NCBI GenBank assembly: GCA_001599915.1
Contig: BCIG01000033.1
Location: 208,727 to 272,726, forward strand
DNA from: Symbiotaphrina buchneri
Lineage: Eukaryota; Ascomycota; Symbiotaphrinales; Symbiotaphrinaceae
Reading direction: 5' to 3'
DNA: 64,000 nucleotides
In this document: positions 12,376 through 23,839 of the stretch, piece after piece
How the letters are laid out: each line of letters begins with the position of its first letter
How positions within the stretch are numbered: the stretch's first letter is position 1
Translations under genes and position numbers: made by a program
The notes under the pieces: generated by a model
What the model saw: the letters and a program-made list of their open reading frames with translations, nothing else
Told to the model about the DNA's origin: nothing
The model's database searches: none

Positions 12376-12540
12376 TCAACGATCCTTGGATATGAACCGT
12401 GCGCGATGGTAGACCCGAAGGTGTGGACGTCGATAGCTAGGAGGTGAGATCGTTTGGCGATGGCTTCGCTAAGCGTAGACCATTTTCTATCGCATCTTTT
12501 CAGTGCACCATATCCTTGAAACACATTGCCAGGGCCAAAC

Positions 12541-13370
12541 ATGATATTAAATCAAAATACGGGTGAGTTGATTTTGTCCAATGGATGCCGCAGAGCATCG
12601 TCTTATGGTCTTCTTAAACTGACTCCAGCTAGCGGTCCTTACGTCCAAAATCTTGCTTGTACCATATTGTGAGCATCATGTCTCACGATATCATGAATGG
12701 ATGAAAGATGAAGTGAGCCGGAAAATGCAAGGTGAAGATAATGCAGCTCATTCCCTGTTAGGAAATACAAGCCGCGACAGCATCTGAACCTCTAACACTG
12801 GAGGAGGAGTATTCCATGCAGCGCAGTTGGCGCAAAGATGCGGATAAGCTAACTTTCATCTCCTGCTCTCCACCGAGCGAAACAAGCCTCGAAAGATTGG
12901 TACCTAGCAAATACGACAATGCTTCAAGTATGTTAGGAGATGTCAACCTGTTTCTTTTGGAAGATGATGAGTATGAGGGAAATACTCATGCGGCCATCAT
13001 CGGCGAGGTCGAGCTGATGGTAGCGACGAAAGCGCATCAGGGGCAGGGGAATGGCCGTTCAAGTTTGTTGGCCTTTCTTAAGTATATTGCAAACCACGAA
13101 AAAGCGCTGCTGGAAGAATATCAGAGGAGCAAAGTTGGTGGGCCCACTGTCCATAGGCGATTCAAATACCTGCGCGTCAAGATAGGGGCAAGCAATCACA
13201 GGAGCATCAGCTTGTTTGAGAGTATCGGCTTCCAGAAGGTCGACGACCAGCCCAACTACTTTGGCGAGTTCGAGCTACACTTCCGCGAGTTTACGATGGG
13301 AAGGGTTGACCGGCTATTGGAGGATTACGGAACCAGCGGCTACCAAGAGCTACCCTACGGTGAAGTCTGA
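12541..13370 (+). CDS. GNAT acetyltransferase, NAT9-like
   Basis: A predicted 236-residue protein from exons 12541-12562, 12633-12712 and 12762-13370. The N-terminal part (LVPYCEHHVSRYHEWM, then TASEPLTLEEEYSMQRSWR after the second junction) is the signature of NAT9-type GNAT proteins. The acetyl-CoA loop is represented by GEVELMVATKAHQGQGNGRSSLLAFLKYI, and a C-terminal NHRSISLFESIGFQKV motif completes the fold. Animal NAT9 has been linked to microtubule stability; the fungal substrate is unknown. The acceptor of intron 1 (GCTAG before CGGTCC) was chosen because it alone gives the expected frame. Exon 1 codes for only seven and a third residues. Confidence 0.85.
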
Positions 13371-13699
13371 AACGGACCCTAACCAGGATGGCTCGTATAC
13401 TTTTGGAGGCATTTCTGTGAATCGCCCTGTCATCTGCCTTCATGTCAAGGCATATAGAGATCTGCTCTGTGTCTAATTTGGTCTGGTCTGTTTGATCAGA
13501 TCCTTTGACAGGGCGATGTGGGGGTAAGCGCACGTCAAACTCGGCTGCAGCCGAATAGCGCGTCGGCAGACGAATCAACATGACGTACTGAAATTGAGAA
13601 GAAACCCGTTGGATATATTGATCTCCAGACGGATTTGCAATTGATTGCTTCACCGTGCTTCAATATATCACAGCCAGACTCAAAACATTGCATCCCAAC
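13371..13699. other. Intergenic region before the MBL-fold hydrolase gene
   Basis: About 330 bp between two genes on the plus strand. I saw no motif that I could assign. Confidence 0.5.
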
Positions 13700-15140
13700 A
13701 TGGCGGGCTTGAAGCATCTGGAAATCGATCCACATAATCATGAAGCTCCAACAAGGGATCTTCCCGCCAACAAAGAGATGCCTCAGTCATTGATTCCAGC
13801 GAAAGAGACTAAAGTTCACCCCAGCAATCCGGGTGCAGAGAATGCAAGCCTGTTCTTCGTGGGGAATGCGACGACCATCCTGTACTTTACTCGTTCTAGC
13901 AAATTTCTCTAGCATCCACACCTAATTGGTATATAGAGAATGGGAAGGCATCCGAGTGATGACCGACGTGAGCATATCAATGCATTCATCCTGCCCTCCT
14001 TGTGGCTGATGAAGCTCTTTAGCCCAACTTTCTGCATGCTGGTGACCATGTACACCTCGGGCCAGGTGTAAGTGGAACAAACGCAATCCTTCCCGGCATA
14101 GAACGGAGTATTTGACCAACCTCAGGTTACCGGAACTCGCCTGACCAACCCTGCTGTGGACATGCACGACCTGCCCCGTGTTGATTTGGTCTTGTTGTCT
14201 CACTATCATGAGTGAGGAACGCACCGTACCCTTCCAGCGAAGTGTCCTAATGCCCTCCTCCCCTTCCACAGGGACCACTTCGACAAAGCCGTGGAACACT
14301 CTCTGCGCCGAGACTTACCCATCATCACCACCCCACATGCCTACTCCCATCTTGCCTACAAAGGTCCCAATGAGGCCTTCACAAGCGTCTTCGCTCTGGA
14401 CTTCTTTGAAAGTCTCATGGTTGACATCCTGCCCGGCATCAAGACGAAGCCAAAGCATCATGTGCAGCAGGCGCTCCCCGAAAAGAAGCCTGCTATCAAG
14501 GTCACTGGTATGCCTGGGAAGCATGTACCGCCAGGAATCCTTGGTGCTATCAATGATGTGGCCAAGGCGGTCGGTGTTCCCGTCTGGGTCACAAGAGCAA
14601 GGCTGATGCATCGTCCCAGGTGCCTCCTACGAACGGCTGGATGGTAGAGCTGGGCTACATGCCAAAGGATGGCCCTGACTCGTCTTTCCAATGTGGTTAT
14701 CGGTGGGCATAACACCTCAGCACGCCGTGTCAATGCTTACAAAACTAGCATCTACATATCTGGAGACACTCTCTTGGTGGATGAGCTCAAGGAAATACCG
14801 GAGCGGTATAAGGGGCAAAATATCGACCTCATGCTCATCCACCTGGGTGGGACGTCAATTCCAGGACCCAGTCTGCCACTGCTCATGGTCACAATGGATG
14901 CTGCACAGGGTTTGGAGCTGGTGCAATTGATCAATCCAGACGTGACGATACCAATCCATTACGAGTAGGTCCTTCGTACTGACTTAGTCCATGGAGCGGA
15001 TGCTGAGTCTCTTCGGTAGCGATTATGATGTCTTCAAATCACCTTTGTCGGACTTCAAGGCAGCGATTGAGAAGGCTGGGTTGACCGACAAAGTAGTGTA
15101 TCTGGACCGGAAGGATCAATACAAGTTCAAGGTGAAGTGA
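13700..15140 (+). CDS. Metallo-beta-lactamase-fold hydrolase
   Basis: A predicted 353-residue protein from eight exons: 13700-13881, 13937-13967, 14023-14067, 14126-14211, 14272-14569, 14620-14702, 14749-14964 and 15020-15140. All junctions keep the frame. The zinc motif SHYHEDHFD (an HxHxDH type) is rebuilt across the exon 4/5 junction. Further metal ligands are in the TPHAYSHL, YISGDTL and IPIHYD segments. The family is the NAPE-PLD/lactonase-like branch, hydrolases of phosphodiester or lactone-type substrates; the actual substrate is unknown. The product has no signal peptide. The second and third exons are only 31 and 45 nt. The start is the first ATG of the frame. Confidence 0.88.
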
Positions 15141-15425
15141 TGGACCAGCAGGACGGTAAGGGAAAGTCGGTCGGGGACCCTTGTCGGGTTGATTGCGTCT
15201 AGCTGTAGTGCGGTAGCATCGCATCATGCCTCGATATTTCTCACGCATTGACACGTCAATATCACGAAGAGAGGTCCCATGTCCATGATTGAGGTATATC
15301 AGTTTTCCATTGTTGAAAGCTCAGACGCCAGCGATTCATATTGCCCAATAGTGACCTCAAGGGACAACGTCCACATGCAATTCCTCATTTCACGCCGCTC
15401 CATCCACCGTCATGCTCTTCAAAGC

Positions 15426-15901
15426 TTAAGCCACACGCTTGCCCTTCTTGTTCTTCTTTGGCACATCGCTGATGGAGAGCCCTAATAAGTCCAGACGTAT
15501 TAGCAGGTGTCTCTATACAAGAAAGCCGGCATATGTAGACAAGAGTCTAGACATCCGGAGAGTAAGGGGAAACAACATACCAGGGGGCAGACTCTGCTTG
15601 AGCTTCTCGGCCTTGTCGGAGTCTTTCAGGACGAGGGTGTAAAGGTAACGCTGGCACCGGACCTTGAATTTGATCTGCTGGGACTTGGGGTTCTTCTTTA
15701 TCCGGGCAGCTAATCGGCGAATAATCGTCAGCAATATGTCCTGGTATCGTGCCTCTTCTCTCATCCACCATTGCCCGTCACTCGGACATGCCGAGCTCTG
15801 CACCTCGCAAGGCCACCGGAAAGGAGAAGAAACGTACAGGAAGCATCCTTTCTCCGGCAGATCTCGATGAACTGCTTGATGTCTGAGACTTCGGAAGGCA
15901 T
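15426..15901 (-). CDS. RPL38: 60S ribosomal protein L38 (eL38)
   Basis: A small three-exon gene for 82 residues: 15838-15901, 15581-15709 and 15426-15481. The product starts [21 protein letters not shown] and contains [26 protein letters not shown], the almost invariant core of eukaryotic eL38. It ends in a basic [10 protein letters not shown] tail. The length equals that of the family. Ribosomal protein genes of filamentous fungi often have an early intron, and here the first exon is only 64 nt. It is divergent to the small membrane-protein gene at 16320 and convergent with the MBL hydrolase gene. Confidence 0.95.
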
Positions 15902-16319
15902 GATGGGCGATTTCGAGGGTTTCGGCGTGCAGATACTGTTCCCTGTCGGTCGTCGCGCGGAGATTCTCAAGAAGATCTCCAAATCAACCAACTTTGTGCG
16001 ATGTAGGGCACGCTAGAGGGTTGCGCTAGATACCAGCCATATTGGGATTAGGTCGCAGATTCAAGACTTCGGGTTATGTAAGCCATCTTGGCATCCAGCC
16101 ATGATGTGTGGCTAAGGCGGGGGTGCACGCGCCACAGGCAGCAGTATTCGGGAAAGAGACATGTGAATTATCGAAGCCTTCCACTTCCTTGGTGATTTGT
16201 CTTGCACAAGATACCTATATAATACGAAGACTTCAGTTTTCTGATAGCAAACATTCCTCGACCCTATATTCTTTTGCGTTTACACCCCAAACATCTGAGG
16301 CATCTTGCGCCCTGACATC
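15902..16319. promoter_or_regulatory. Divergent upstream region of RPL38 and the 16320 gene
   Basis: About 420 bp between two outward-facing starts, so it should contain both promoters. A TATATAAT-like stretch occurs near 16214-16222, about 100 bp before the plus-strand start. No other site was recognised. Confidence 0.45.
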
Positions 16320-16838
16320 ATGCCCACACCATTAGACCGCGCCATGAACTCCCGGGTAAACAATGAATGGCCCCATAATATGCATACACAAGCTGACACT
16401 CTCCAGAATTCATTTCTTGGTAGGGCTATTTGGATGACAAGAGGCTTCCAATGCGGCTAACAGACAACGCAGCATTCTCGGGCATAGTCACTGCAGTCGC
16501 CGCCTGGTCGATCTGGGGCGGTGATATATTCCCCACAGACAAGGACCCCACCGGCGGTATGTCTGCAGCTTTCTCTTAGGCCAGGGTATTAGGACCTTTT
16601 TCTCAAGCTGACTTGCAATGGCGCCAGAGCCGGAATACTGGACCACGACGGAGCTCAAAGCCTGGTTGAATGCGGTTAGGACAATTTTTTTCCATACCTT
16701 CAGTCTATTGCCGTAATGGCTTTCATGTACTGATTCGATTATTCCACGAAGAGGAACCTCCACCCTGGTCCCAAGGCGACTAGAGAAGAGCTGATCGAGA
16801 GAGTCAAGGCCAATATGAGGCCTCCGCCAAGATCTTAG
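16320..16838 (+). CDS. Small membrane protein with a C-terminal SAP/HeH-like helix pair
   Basis: The model has exons 16320-16355, 16407-16419, 16464-16556, 16628-16674 and 16752-16838, about 91 residues. The N terminus MPTPLDRAMNSR is followed by a single hydrophobic helix (AAFSGIVTAVAAWSIWG). The C terminus is YWTTTELKAWLNARNLHPGPKATREELIERVKANM, a helix-extended-loop-helix (SAP-like) pattern seen in short fungal proteins. I do not know its function; a membrane-anchored nucleic-acid or protein-binding role is possible. The second exon is only 13 nt. The preceding 51-bp intron is a multiple of three with no stop, so it may instead be coding (adding 17 residues). Confidence 0.6.
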
Positions 16839-17019
16839 GCAATCTATGGTTGATTTGGTTGGCGAATGGTTTGGCGTTGGCGTTTAGCAGGTTGAAGTTC
16901 TGTCTACCCCGGCTGAAGCACAGGAGGTCAAAGGGGTTTACGCTTTATGCGGCAGATTGAGAACGCTCATACCCGTCTGGCTACCTATGAATACATGCGA
17001 TGAAGAAGTTGCAAGCGTT

Positions 17020-17919
17020 CTACACGTTCTGCGTGCCGTACCCTTTGATGCCTTCCGCGAATGCCCAGCTCTGTGCCTCCAGCTTCTCATCCTCCTTGAG
17101 GTCCACTCCGTCCTTCGTCACCACTGCTATTGAATATTTGTCCAAGCTTCGTGCATCTCTGTAGAAAAGCACCTTCATGCACTCTTTCACCGCATTTACC
17201 GCCTGCTCTTGCGTGACATTCTGCACATCCGCTTCGTCGGGCACAAGCCGTCTGAGCAACGGCTGGGCCAGATGAGCACCAAAGCCTGTCGCCAGTGTGG
17301 GCGAGGAGTAGGTCGTTCCGAGGAGATCGGCGTAGCTCAGGAAAGGCTTATCCTCACCATCTAAGCCCACAACGAGAATGGCGTTCCACAGCGGGTTGAA
17401 ATCCGAACGGCGTTTGTAGAGGAGCTTCGAAATGTACGTATGTAGGTTTTTTGCGCTGAGAGTATGTCCTGCAGAGCCGTAGTTCTCGCGGATGTCGAGG
17501 GAGAGAAGGACACGGTCGAGGTGTTGCATGTCCGATACGTCACCACCAAACCCAACCACGGCCTTATCGTTGAACACCCGTAGGCGCTTGACGTCCGTAA
17601 AGCGAGCCAAAGAGCCATATGAAGCTGCAACACAGCCGGTTGTCAGAAGGAAAAGCCATGGATGTAATGGTCAGCGAGCTTCATACCCAGGTTGTCTGAC
17701 GCTATCACCACCCCATCCTTGAACTTCACCCCAATCACCGATGTACCTGTGACTATAGGAGACTGTGTATGCTGATTCGGACCAGTCGTGTGGAGGTAGG
17801 AGGGATCATATTTGCCGTAGACATCGTCCCTGGGCTGTGGATGGCATAAGCAACAGGTTGGTAGACCCAGATGAGCGCAGGTCACTTACACGGCCCCAAG
17901 CCTGGGGAAGGTGATTCAT
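17020..17919 (-). CDS. PRE4: 20S proteasome subunit beta7 (Pre4/PSMB4)
   Basis: A predicted 260-residue protein from exons 17890-17919, 17687-17834 and 17020-17624. The stretch [21 protein letters not shown] followed by [15 protein letters not shown] is the N-terminal strand pair of a beta-type proteasome subunit. The details fit the non-catalytic beta7 subunit: a propeptide-like leader ending [11 protein letters not shown], no catalytic threonine set-up, and a C-terminal extension. Beta7 locks the two beta rings together with its tail. First exon phase and the intron at the SDNL/ASYG junction were fixed by frame and motif. The gene for the neighbouring ring subunit beta6 lies 1.9 kb away. 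Confidence 0.94.
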
Positions 17920-18518
17920 CCTGGGGTCAAATTATGAGGGACCTGCAATGGAGTTTTCGGTGGAGGAAGGAAAAGAGGAGAGATGAGGTCGTCAGCTGTT
18001 TGATTATTGGGTTCGGACGAGCTGCTGGTACACTGTGGAGCTGTGCTTGCCTGGAGCTCGAGTTACGTGGTGGTCTAAGCGCGCGGCAAACAATTACGCG
18101 AATGAAGACCAGCAAGGGGAGAAATAAAGGAGTGCTGCCCAAAGATACAGCTCCGAACAAGTACCTCTTGTACATGATCTCGGGCTTACATTCATTGAAT
18201 TGGCTACCTCATCTAGTTTGCTCTAACTGGAGCCCAATTCTCTTGCACTGAAGTTGCAAGCAGAGTAATTGCCAATATGCGGCATGTTGCTATGGGCCAC
18301 AAGCGACCCAGCGGTGAACTCATTTCCTACCAAATCTATCCAACTCCTTTGCTCTTCTCCTCCCCTGAATATATTCTCCTTGACAGCATTTCCTGCAAGC
18401 ATGCTTGTGATTTGAGGGGTTAACTGGGCCTCGTGTGAAGCATACTACGCGCATCCACCGCCAATGCACGCGTAGATGGAGTAGATTGTTGATTGTATCT
18501 CATCCCTGTTCGGACTAT
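17920..18518. other. Intergenic region upstream of PRE4
   Basis: About 600 bp between PRE4 and the HCNGP-like gene, both on the minus strand; it should hold the PRE4 promoter. One ACGCGT occurs near 18468. ORFs within it lack known motifs. Confidence 0.45.
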
Positions 18519-19462
18519 TCATCTCCCCTTCTTGTCAAATCGACTTGTACGAGCCTGAGGCGATCCGGTCCTCTCACGGTCAAGCCCTGCCATGACTCGT
18601 TCTGCGGCGCTCCCCTTCATATTTCTTCCACCAGACACGCCTTTACCTCGATCAACGGTAGAGCCTGCGGAGACAAAGTCAATCAACTCTCGTTGTGATT
18701 TGGCGTTGTCATCTTCTTTCTTCTTCAGTATATCTTGTTGGCTCTTCGCCAACTGCTCTTTATAAGCTGCGGGAGGGAATCCTGTAGGGTCCCATAGATG
18801 CTTAGGAAGCGTGGAAGCATACTGTGCATCCCCTTCTATGCCAGCAAAACCCATGAGCTTTTCCAGCAAGCTAGGATTTTTGAGTGCTGATGACCGGGCG
18901 AGTTTCTCATTGAAGTGTACTCCTTGTTTCTTCAACTCGAGGAAGTGCGCGAATTTCTTGGAAGTAGAAGGTAGAGGAGAGCCTGGCGGAGAAGGCGGTA
19001 TGTCAAAATTTGGAGTAGGTGGCATACTCAATTCGCGGATAAGTGTGCGATTGGCAGTATATGGAGAGGACGGTGCCGATCCCACTGCATTGACAACTTC
19101 AGATGGCTCCGGAGGTGGTCCTGCCGGTCCCATTAGAGGTTGTGCGGAGAGGGCTCCATTGCCAGAGGGAGCTATGGACGGTTGTGGTTGCTGCAAAGGT
19201 GGAACAGGCTGAGCATCTCCCGCACTCGAATGTGCAACCGATTCCGTGCCGTTCTTGCTGTTTACATGAGTACCCTTGAGGTTTTCAGAAGTCTCGTCTA
19301 CCTTGTATAGAAGCATCAGTAATCTATCAACAGCTCTAAATCTCAAGTCCTGGCCAGACAATTTTGCGGAAGGGTATATCATACCGTAGGTACAGCGACC
19401 GAGGGCGCTACCTGCTGCTCATCTTCTTCATCACTGCTGGCATAGCTCACCAGTCCCGACAT
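18519..19462 (-). CDS. HCNGP/SAP30BP-like protein (probable splicing or transcription cofactor)
   Basis: A predicted 286-residue protein from exons 19385-19462 and 18519-19301. The N terminus MSGLVSYASSDEEDE is the usual acidic start of SAP30BP orthologues. The HCNGP domain (about residues 140-230) shows KKFAHFLELKKQGVHFNEKL, then NPSLLEKLMGFAGI, and LPKHLWDPTGFPPAAYKEQLAKSQ. Animal SAP30BP was found as a transcription cofactor and later linked to splicing of short introns with RBM17; I infer a similar nuclear role. Proline-rich low-complexity sequence precedes the domain. The intron is required, because the frame meets a stop directly after the GTATGA donor. Confidence 0.85.
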
Positions 19463-19771
19463 CACCGACGTCCAAACCAGAGCTGAGTGATCCCTTTTCT
19501 ATGCTGTTGATGGCAACTACATTCGTGAAGTTCAAAGACGAGGCGATTTGCGGAGTACCTTGTTCCACAAGCGCATTGGCGCTTAACTTTTAGCGCGCAG
19601 GCATCGTAGCCGCGTCAGATTCCCCAGCTATACTCGTACAGCTTGCAGCTAAGCAGGACGCAGTAGTCTCCAGTTCACCACCGGTCCATCCTCATCCCGT
19701 GCCCTCACCTTCATCCTCGACGCCTTCCTACCCCCGAACCGATCCTCTGATAGAATAGAACCATCCGAAAG
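19463..19771. promoter_or_regulatory. Divergent upstream region of the HCNGP-like gene and PRE7
   Basis: About 310 bp between outward-facing starts. It must contain both promoters. I recognised no proteasome-type control element. Confidence 0.45.
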
Positions 19772-20619
19772 ATGGCAGCCTATACGCAGGCCGCCCTGAT
19801 ACCGGAGGGTCCAGGTTATTCATTCTCTCAAGCTCCAAGTGTCGCAGCAGACGGTGCAAAGCAGCACAGCTTCTACCCGTAAGCTTCAGTCTTATCTACT
19901 TTTCCGCTCTTATACTAACGCTTCTCTGCAGCTACACAGATAATGGTGGCTCGACACTGGGCATCACTGGCGCGGACTTCTGTATCCTCGCAGGGGACAC
20001 CCGTTCCACCTCTGGCTACAACATCAATACCCGCTACGAACCAAAACTATTCAAGATCGGAGGCAACGATGAGACCGGCGAGGGCGCAACAATAGTGTTG
20101 TCGGTGGTGGGCTTTGCAGCCGACGGTCACGCGCTGAAGGAGAGGCTGGATGCCATGGTGAAGATGTACAAATACCAGCATGGGAAGCCCATGTCCGTCA
20201 AGGCTTGTGCACAACGACTAAGCACAATACTTTACGGCAAGCGATTTTTCCCCTACTACGTCACATGCATCTTGGGCGGATTGGACGAGGATGGTAAGGG
20301 TGCGTTGTACAGCTACGACCCCGTGGGTTCGTACGAGCGGGAACAGTGTCGTGCAGCGGGAGCGGCAGCCAGTCTCATCATGCCTTTCTTGGATAACCAG
20401 GTCAACTTCAAGAACCAGTACATTCCCGGAAGCGGGACTGGACACCAGCTGCAACAGCGGACGCCGGAGCCGTTACCCAGGTCAGAGGTGCTAGCCTTGG
20501 TCAAAGATGCATTCACAAGCGCTGTGGAGAGACATATTGAAGTAGGAGACGGGCTACAGATGATGATAATAACGAGGGACGGCATACAGGAGACTCTCGC
20601 TCCATTGAAGAGGGATTAA
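19772..20619 (+). CDS. PRE7: 20S proteasome subunit beta6 (Pre7/PSMB1)
   Basis: A predicted 264-residue protein from exons 19772-19878 and 19932-20619. After a ~37-residue leader the sequence runs YTDNGGSTLGITGADFCILAGDTRSTSGYNINTR, the characteristic start of mature beta6. Later segments such as VVGFAADGHALKERL, RFFPYYVTCILGGLDEDGKG and SYDPVGSYERE are strongly conserved. Beta6 is a non-catalytic subunit, next to beta7 in the ring. The gene is divergent to the HCNGP-like gene and convergent with MDM31. The N-terminal leader is Ala/Pro/Ser-rich with no clear cleavage motif. Confidence 0.95.
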
Positions 20620-20954
20620 GCTGAGAATTCACGAGTGCATTCTGCAAAGGAGCTTCGTAGATCGTGTATCAGTCCATCATAGCGAAATTGGTCAAGATTG
20701 CAAGACCTCCTCGAGGAAATATGCTAGCTTCCACTGTCATTGTAAACAAGTGCTGTCTGCTTCGAGATAAGGTGCAGGAACCATCCATGAACAGTTGAGA
20801 CTCCTGCAAGGGTTTGAGTCTGCAGAAGAAGAATCATCCCTATCACGGGGACCGCCATCGACCGTAAATCCACTTTGCCCCAGTGACAAAGCCGACTCGC
20901 TAATATAAAGACGCAGAAGAGGAGTATCTCGTTATACTGACACAATGGGTATAA
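20620..20954. other. Intergenic, between convergent genes
   Basis: About 335 bp of shared 3' flank between PRE7 and MDM31. I see nothing else in it. Confidence 0.5.
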
Positions 20955-23286
20955 TTAGGCAATGTTTCCAGCCATTCCCATAAACAAAGCTTGGACAGCC
21001 AATTGTAATGACCACAATCCAACCTTCTTGAACCGACGCATGCGAGCTTGCTCGTCAGTGACAGTCCGAGCGAATGCTTCGTACGTCTATAATGGTCAGC
21101 CCAATGCATCGTTTCCAGATGTCAGTGTTGCTTACCTCCGCCGAAAGATCTTGCATTAAGCCACAGTCGAAGATAGTCCAGCTTCCATCAAACTCGCTCA
21201 TCCGTTTCACAACCCTACAGTTGATGGGTATGAAGGTCTTTCTGGTATTAATGTACGCCACTATAGGTCTGATGAGAGCATTGTTGACATAGGACAAGTG
21301 ACTTGTGAACAGCGGGACCGCAGCTCGGACGTCGTTCAAATGAATTCTCAAATCCATGACGACAAATCTCCTATCATCCTCCTTCTCAATGACAGGCGCG
21401 TCATCGGTGGCAGCGATAGCATTAGTTGCTTCCTGCGAGGTCTCGGGCTCGTCTCGCTCGATAACTCTAGGCTTAGTATGCAGATGAAGGTAGCGGTTTG
21501 AGGTCACGGTAGCTTCCATCCGGTCGTAGAAGTCTGACATAACCTTGACGATACTTCCATCATCGTCCGCTGGGAACATTATATCCGCTATTATGTCCAC
21601 GTTCCCTTGATGAATCCATGAAAATGGGCCTTCCACCCCTCGATTGAGGTGGTCAATGTTAAGCGCGTCAATCCGAATCCTGCTATGCTTTTTCCATAGA
21701 TTCGCTTCTCCTGCCGCTTCGGTGCCATTGTGCAGTTGATTGCCCGTATACCCATGGACCTGCCGGGGGTGGATGGTGAACAAGGAGTTGTCAAATGAGC
21801 CAGACATGGTATTTGCTGATATGAAATCATAGAACAGCCACTGCTTCCTGAGTTGCGGGAGATCACATGCAAAAATGCTCACCGGGAAAGGTCGGAACCC
21901 CCCCGGCTGATAGATAGTAACAAGCAGATCTTCCAGTTTGAAGGAGTCTATCTCAAAGTCTCCAGGATTGTGTTCACGTCTAAAGGATCTTGGGTCGATA
22001 TCGGCCGGTGTAGGCTTTATGCCTGTCCTATCGACGACTCCCCGAACGCCCTTGACTTCCACGTCGCGGAGGAGACCTTTGCCATTGAACCACTTGGCAA
22101 ACGAAAGGGTCACATTCACAGTATCGATAGAAACATCGAACTGGGTATAGTTTGTGTCCTCGTCGACATCCACAGCAGTACTGGACACGCCAGTTTGTTC
22201 TCGTTCCTTCTCTGCTAGAGCAGCTGCCGCTGCTGCAGCGGCTGCAGTGGTCGAAGAGCCTTTACTTACTTTGGCCTTCCCCTGACCAGGACGCCTCGAG
22301 ACAAAAACATTCCTGAAGGTGATCACTCCTTCACCCCAGGCTGGAACAATAGCTGATTCAAAGACGACCTTGACACCAGATGACTTGGTCAAATAATTTC
22401 CGATCCATCTAGCCAAAGTTTCTAAAACACTGGATTAGCCCACTGTCGGCGACTTTCTGTATTGAAGCATACCTTGTGCGAAAACAGTGTTGACCGCTAA
22501 TATAGCAAGCGAAAAGAAAGTTGTGGTCCCCACGATAATCCATATCACATGCCCGAGTAAGATCCATGAGAAAAATGCACTAATATCATCCATATTGAAA
22601 GGCCGTAAACTCCGTATAGAAAACCATTTAAAACGGACCTTCAGCCGCGACCAGAAGCCGGTTGCAGCCGCAAGAAGTTCCTCCTTGGTGGGTCGATGTA
22701 ACTGGGGCATATGCGGAAGACGGTCGAGCAGGTGTTTGTTCGTCTCCGGTGTTGCAGCTGCTGCAGGCCGAACCGTTCCTTCATCCTTCTGCTTTGCGGG
22801 ATCATTGTCATTTCTTTTGTCGGCAGCAAGGGAAGATTTTCTGTCCTTAGGGTCCGTGGTTGAACTCCTGGCCCGCCGTCCAAGGCCAGCACCTTTCCTG
22901 CGACCTCTAGTATGAATATCTCTCCTCCATCCTGATCCCGCCAGTACTGTGATCGGCCGGCGAATCGCTGAGGTCCCATCACCTAAGATTGATTTCTCGA
23001 GAGTATTTGTGCAAGCACCGACAGCTGATTCTGTACCATGGACGGGACTAGCACCTGCCACCAAGAGACCTCCTGAAACGAAGCGCCGCGACACTGTATA
23101 TTTGACGGGCTTAGGGGGTAGGCGAAAGGACGACGACCGAGCCGAGTGTGAAAAGGAAGCCGATTGTAATCCAACCCAAGCTCTTTGGGCCTGTGTTGGT
23201 ACATTTCTTTGAGCTGTGCTGGACAGGAAGGGGCTGGCCGACTCCCAAAGCTGGCTGCATACCCGTTGTGGTATGCTGAAATTCAT
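20955..23286 (-). CDS. MDM31: Mitochondrial inner-membrane protein Mdm31/Mdm32 family
   Basis: A predicted 743-residue protein from exons 22473-23286, 21136-22421 and 20955-21086. Mdm31 is needed for normal mitochondrial shape and cardiolipin balance. The N-terminal ~250 residues are basic, Ser-rich and fit a mitochondrial leader followed by a charged linker. A first membrane helix (FFSWILLGHVIWIIVGTTTF) follows, and a second lies at the C terminus (LQLAVQALFMGMAGNIA). The core includes SSGVKVVFESAIVPAW, ITFRNVFVSRRPG, IDTVNVTLSFAKWFNGKGLL and LEDLLVTIYQPGGFRPFP, all family-typical. A run of nine alanines lies in the intermembrane-space part. The start at 23286 is the first ATG of the open frame. 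Confidence 0.93.
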
Positions 23287-23839
23287 GGTGTCATGGACAT
23301 GTTGAATGCCTGCAAGGTGCGAGAGGCCCCTATGTAGGAGCGACGCCAGTCTCAAACGATTATCTCTGTAATGAATGCTGTGCTCACATTGATCGTGGAC
23401 TTCAGCAATTCCTCAAGTTTCGCGGAAGCTGTGCACATGTACGGCGGTCTGAAAATTATATGACGAACGGCTGCGTTTTTAGTGTTCCAAGCTCAGTGAA
23501 CTGCAGTTTTAAAGCTGCACTTTTTACTGGTTCCGCTCCGCTTGCTCCGCTAGTAGTGGGGAAGGAAACTTTGCGCGACACCCTTTTTCTTTTTCACGTG
23601 GAGGAAGCTTTTCCCGCACCGCTCTCAAGAGTGTCTTTTCACACACAAAAGAGGTTTCCCCCGTCCGCAAACCTCCCAGTAACCAGCAATCCGCGCCCGT
23701 CTAGTCGCCTTTCGCCCAGTAGCAGGGGTGGACATAGACTGAGGATTATTACAAGGCTGTGGGAAGTTCGGCGGCACTCACCCTCCGCATTTTGCAATCT
23801 TGAGAAAGCCCGCCAATCCAAATCACTTACGTCCACAAA
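23287..23839. promoter_or_regulatory. Divergent upstream region of MDM31 and PNO1
   Basis: About 550 bp separate the two outward-facing starts. An ORF on the plus strand runs through part of it and joins PNO1 only out of the conserved frame, so I treat it as non-coding. A CACGTG sits near 23596. Confidence 0.45.

Noticed and set aside
18082-18090. Possible proteasome-associated control element (CGCGGCAAA) upstream of PRE4
   Set aside because: It matches the yeast nonamer at seven of nine positions only, and no better site precedes PRE7.
22435-23355. Longer MDM31 N terminus starting at 23355
   Set aside because: The extra part begins at TTG; the first ATG in that frame is at 23286, which already leaves a plausible mitochondrial leader.
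23460-23839. Upstream extension of the PNO1 frame
   Set aside because: It would add about 130 unrelated residues and skip the short first exon whose splice restores the known Pno1 N terminus.
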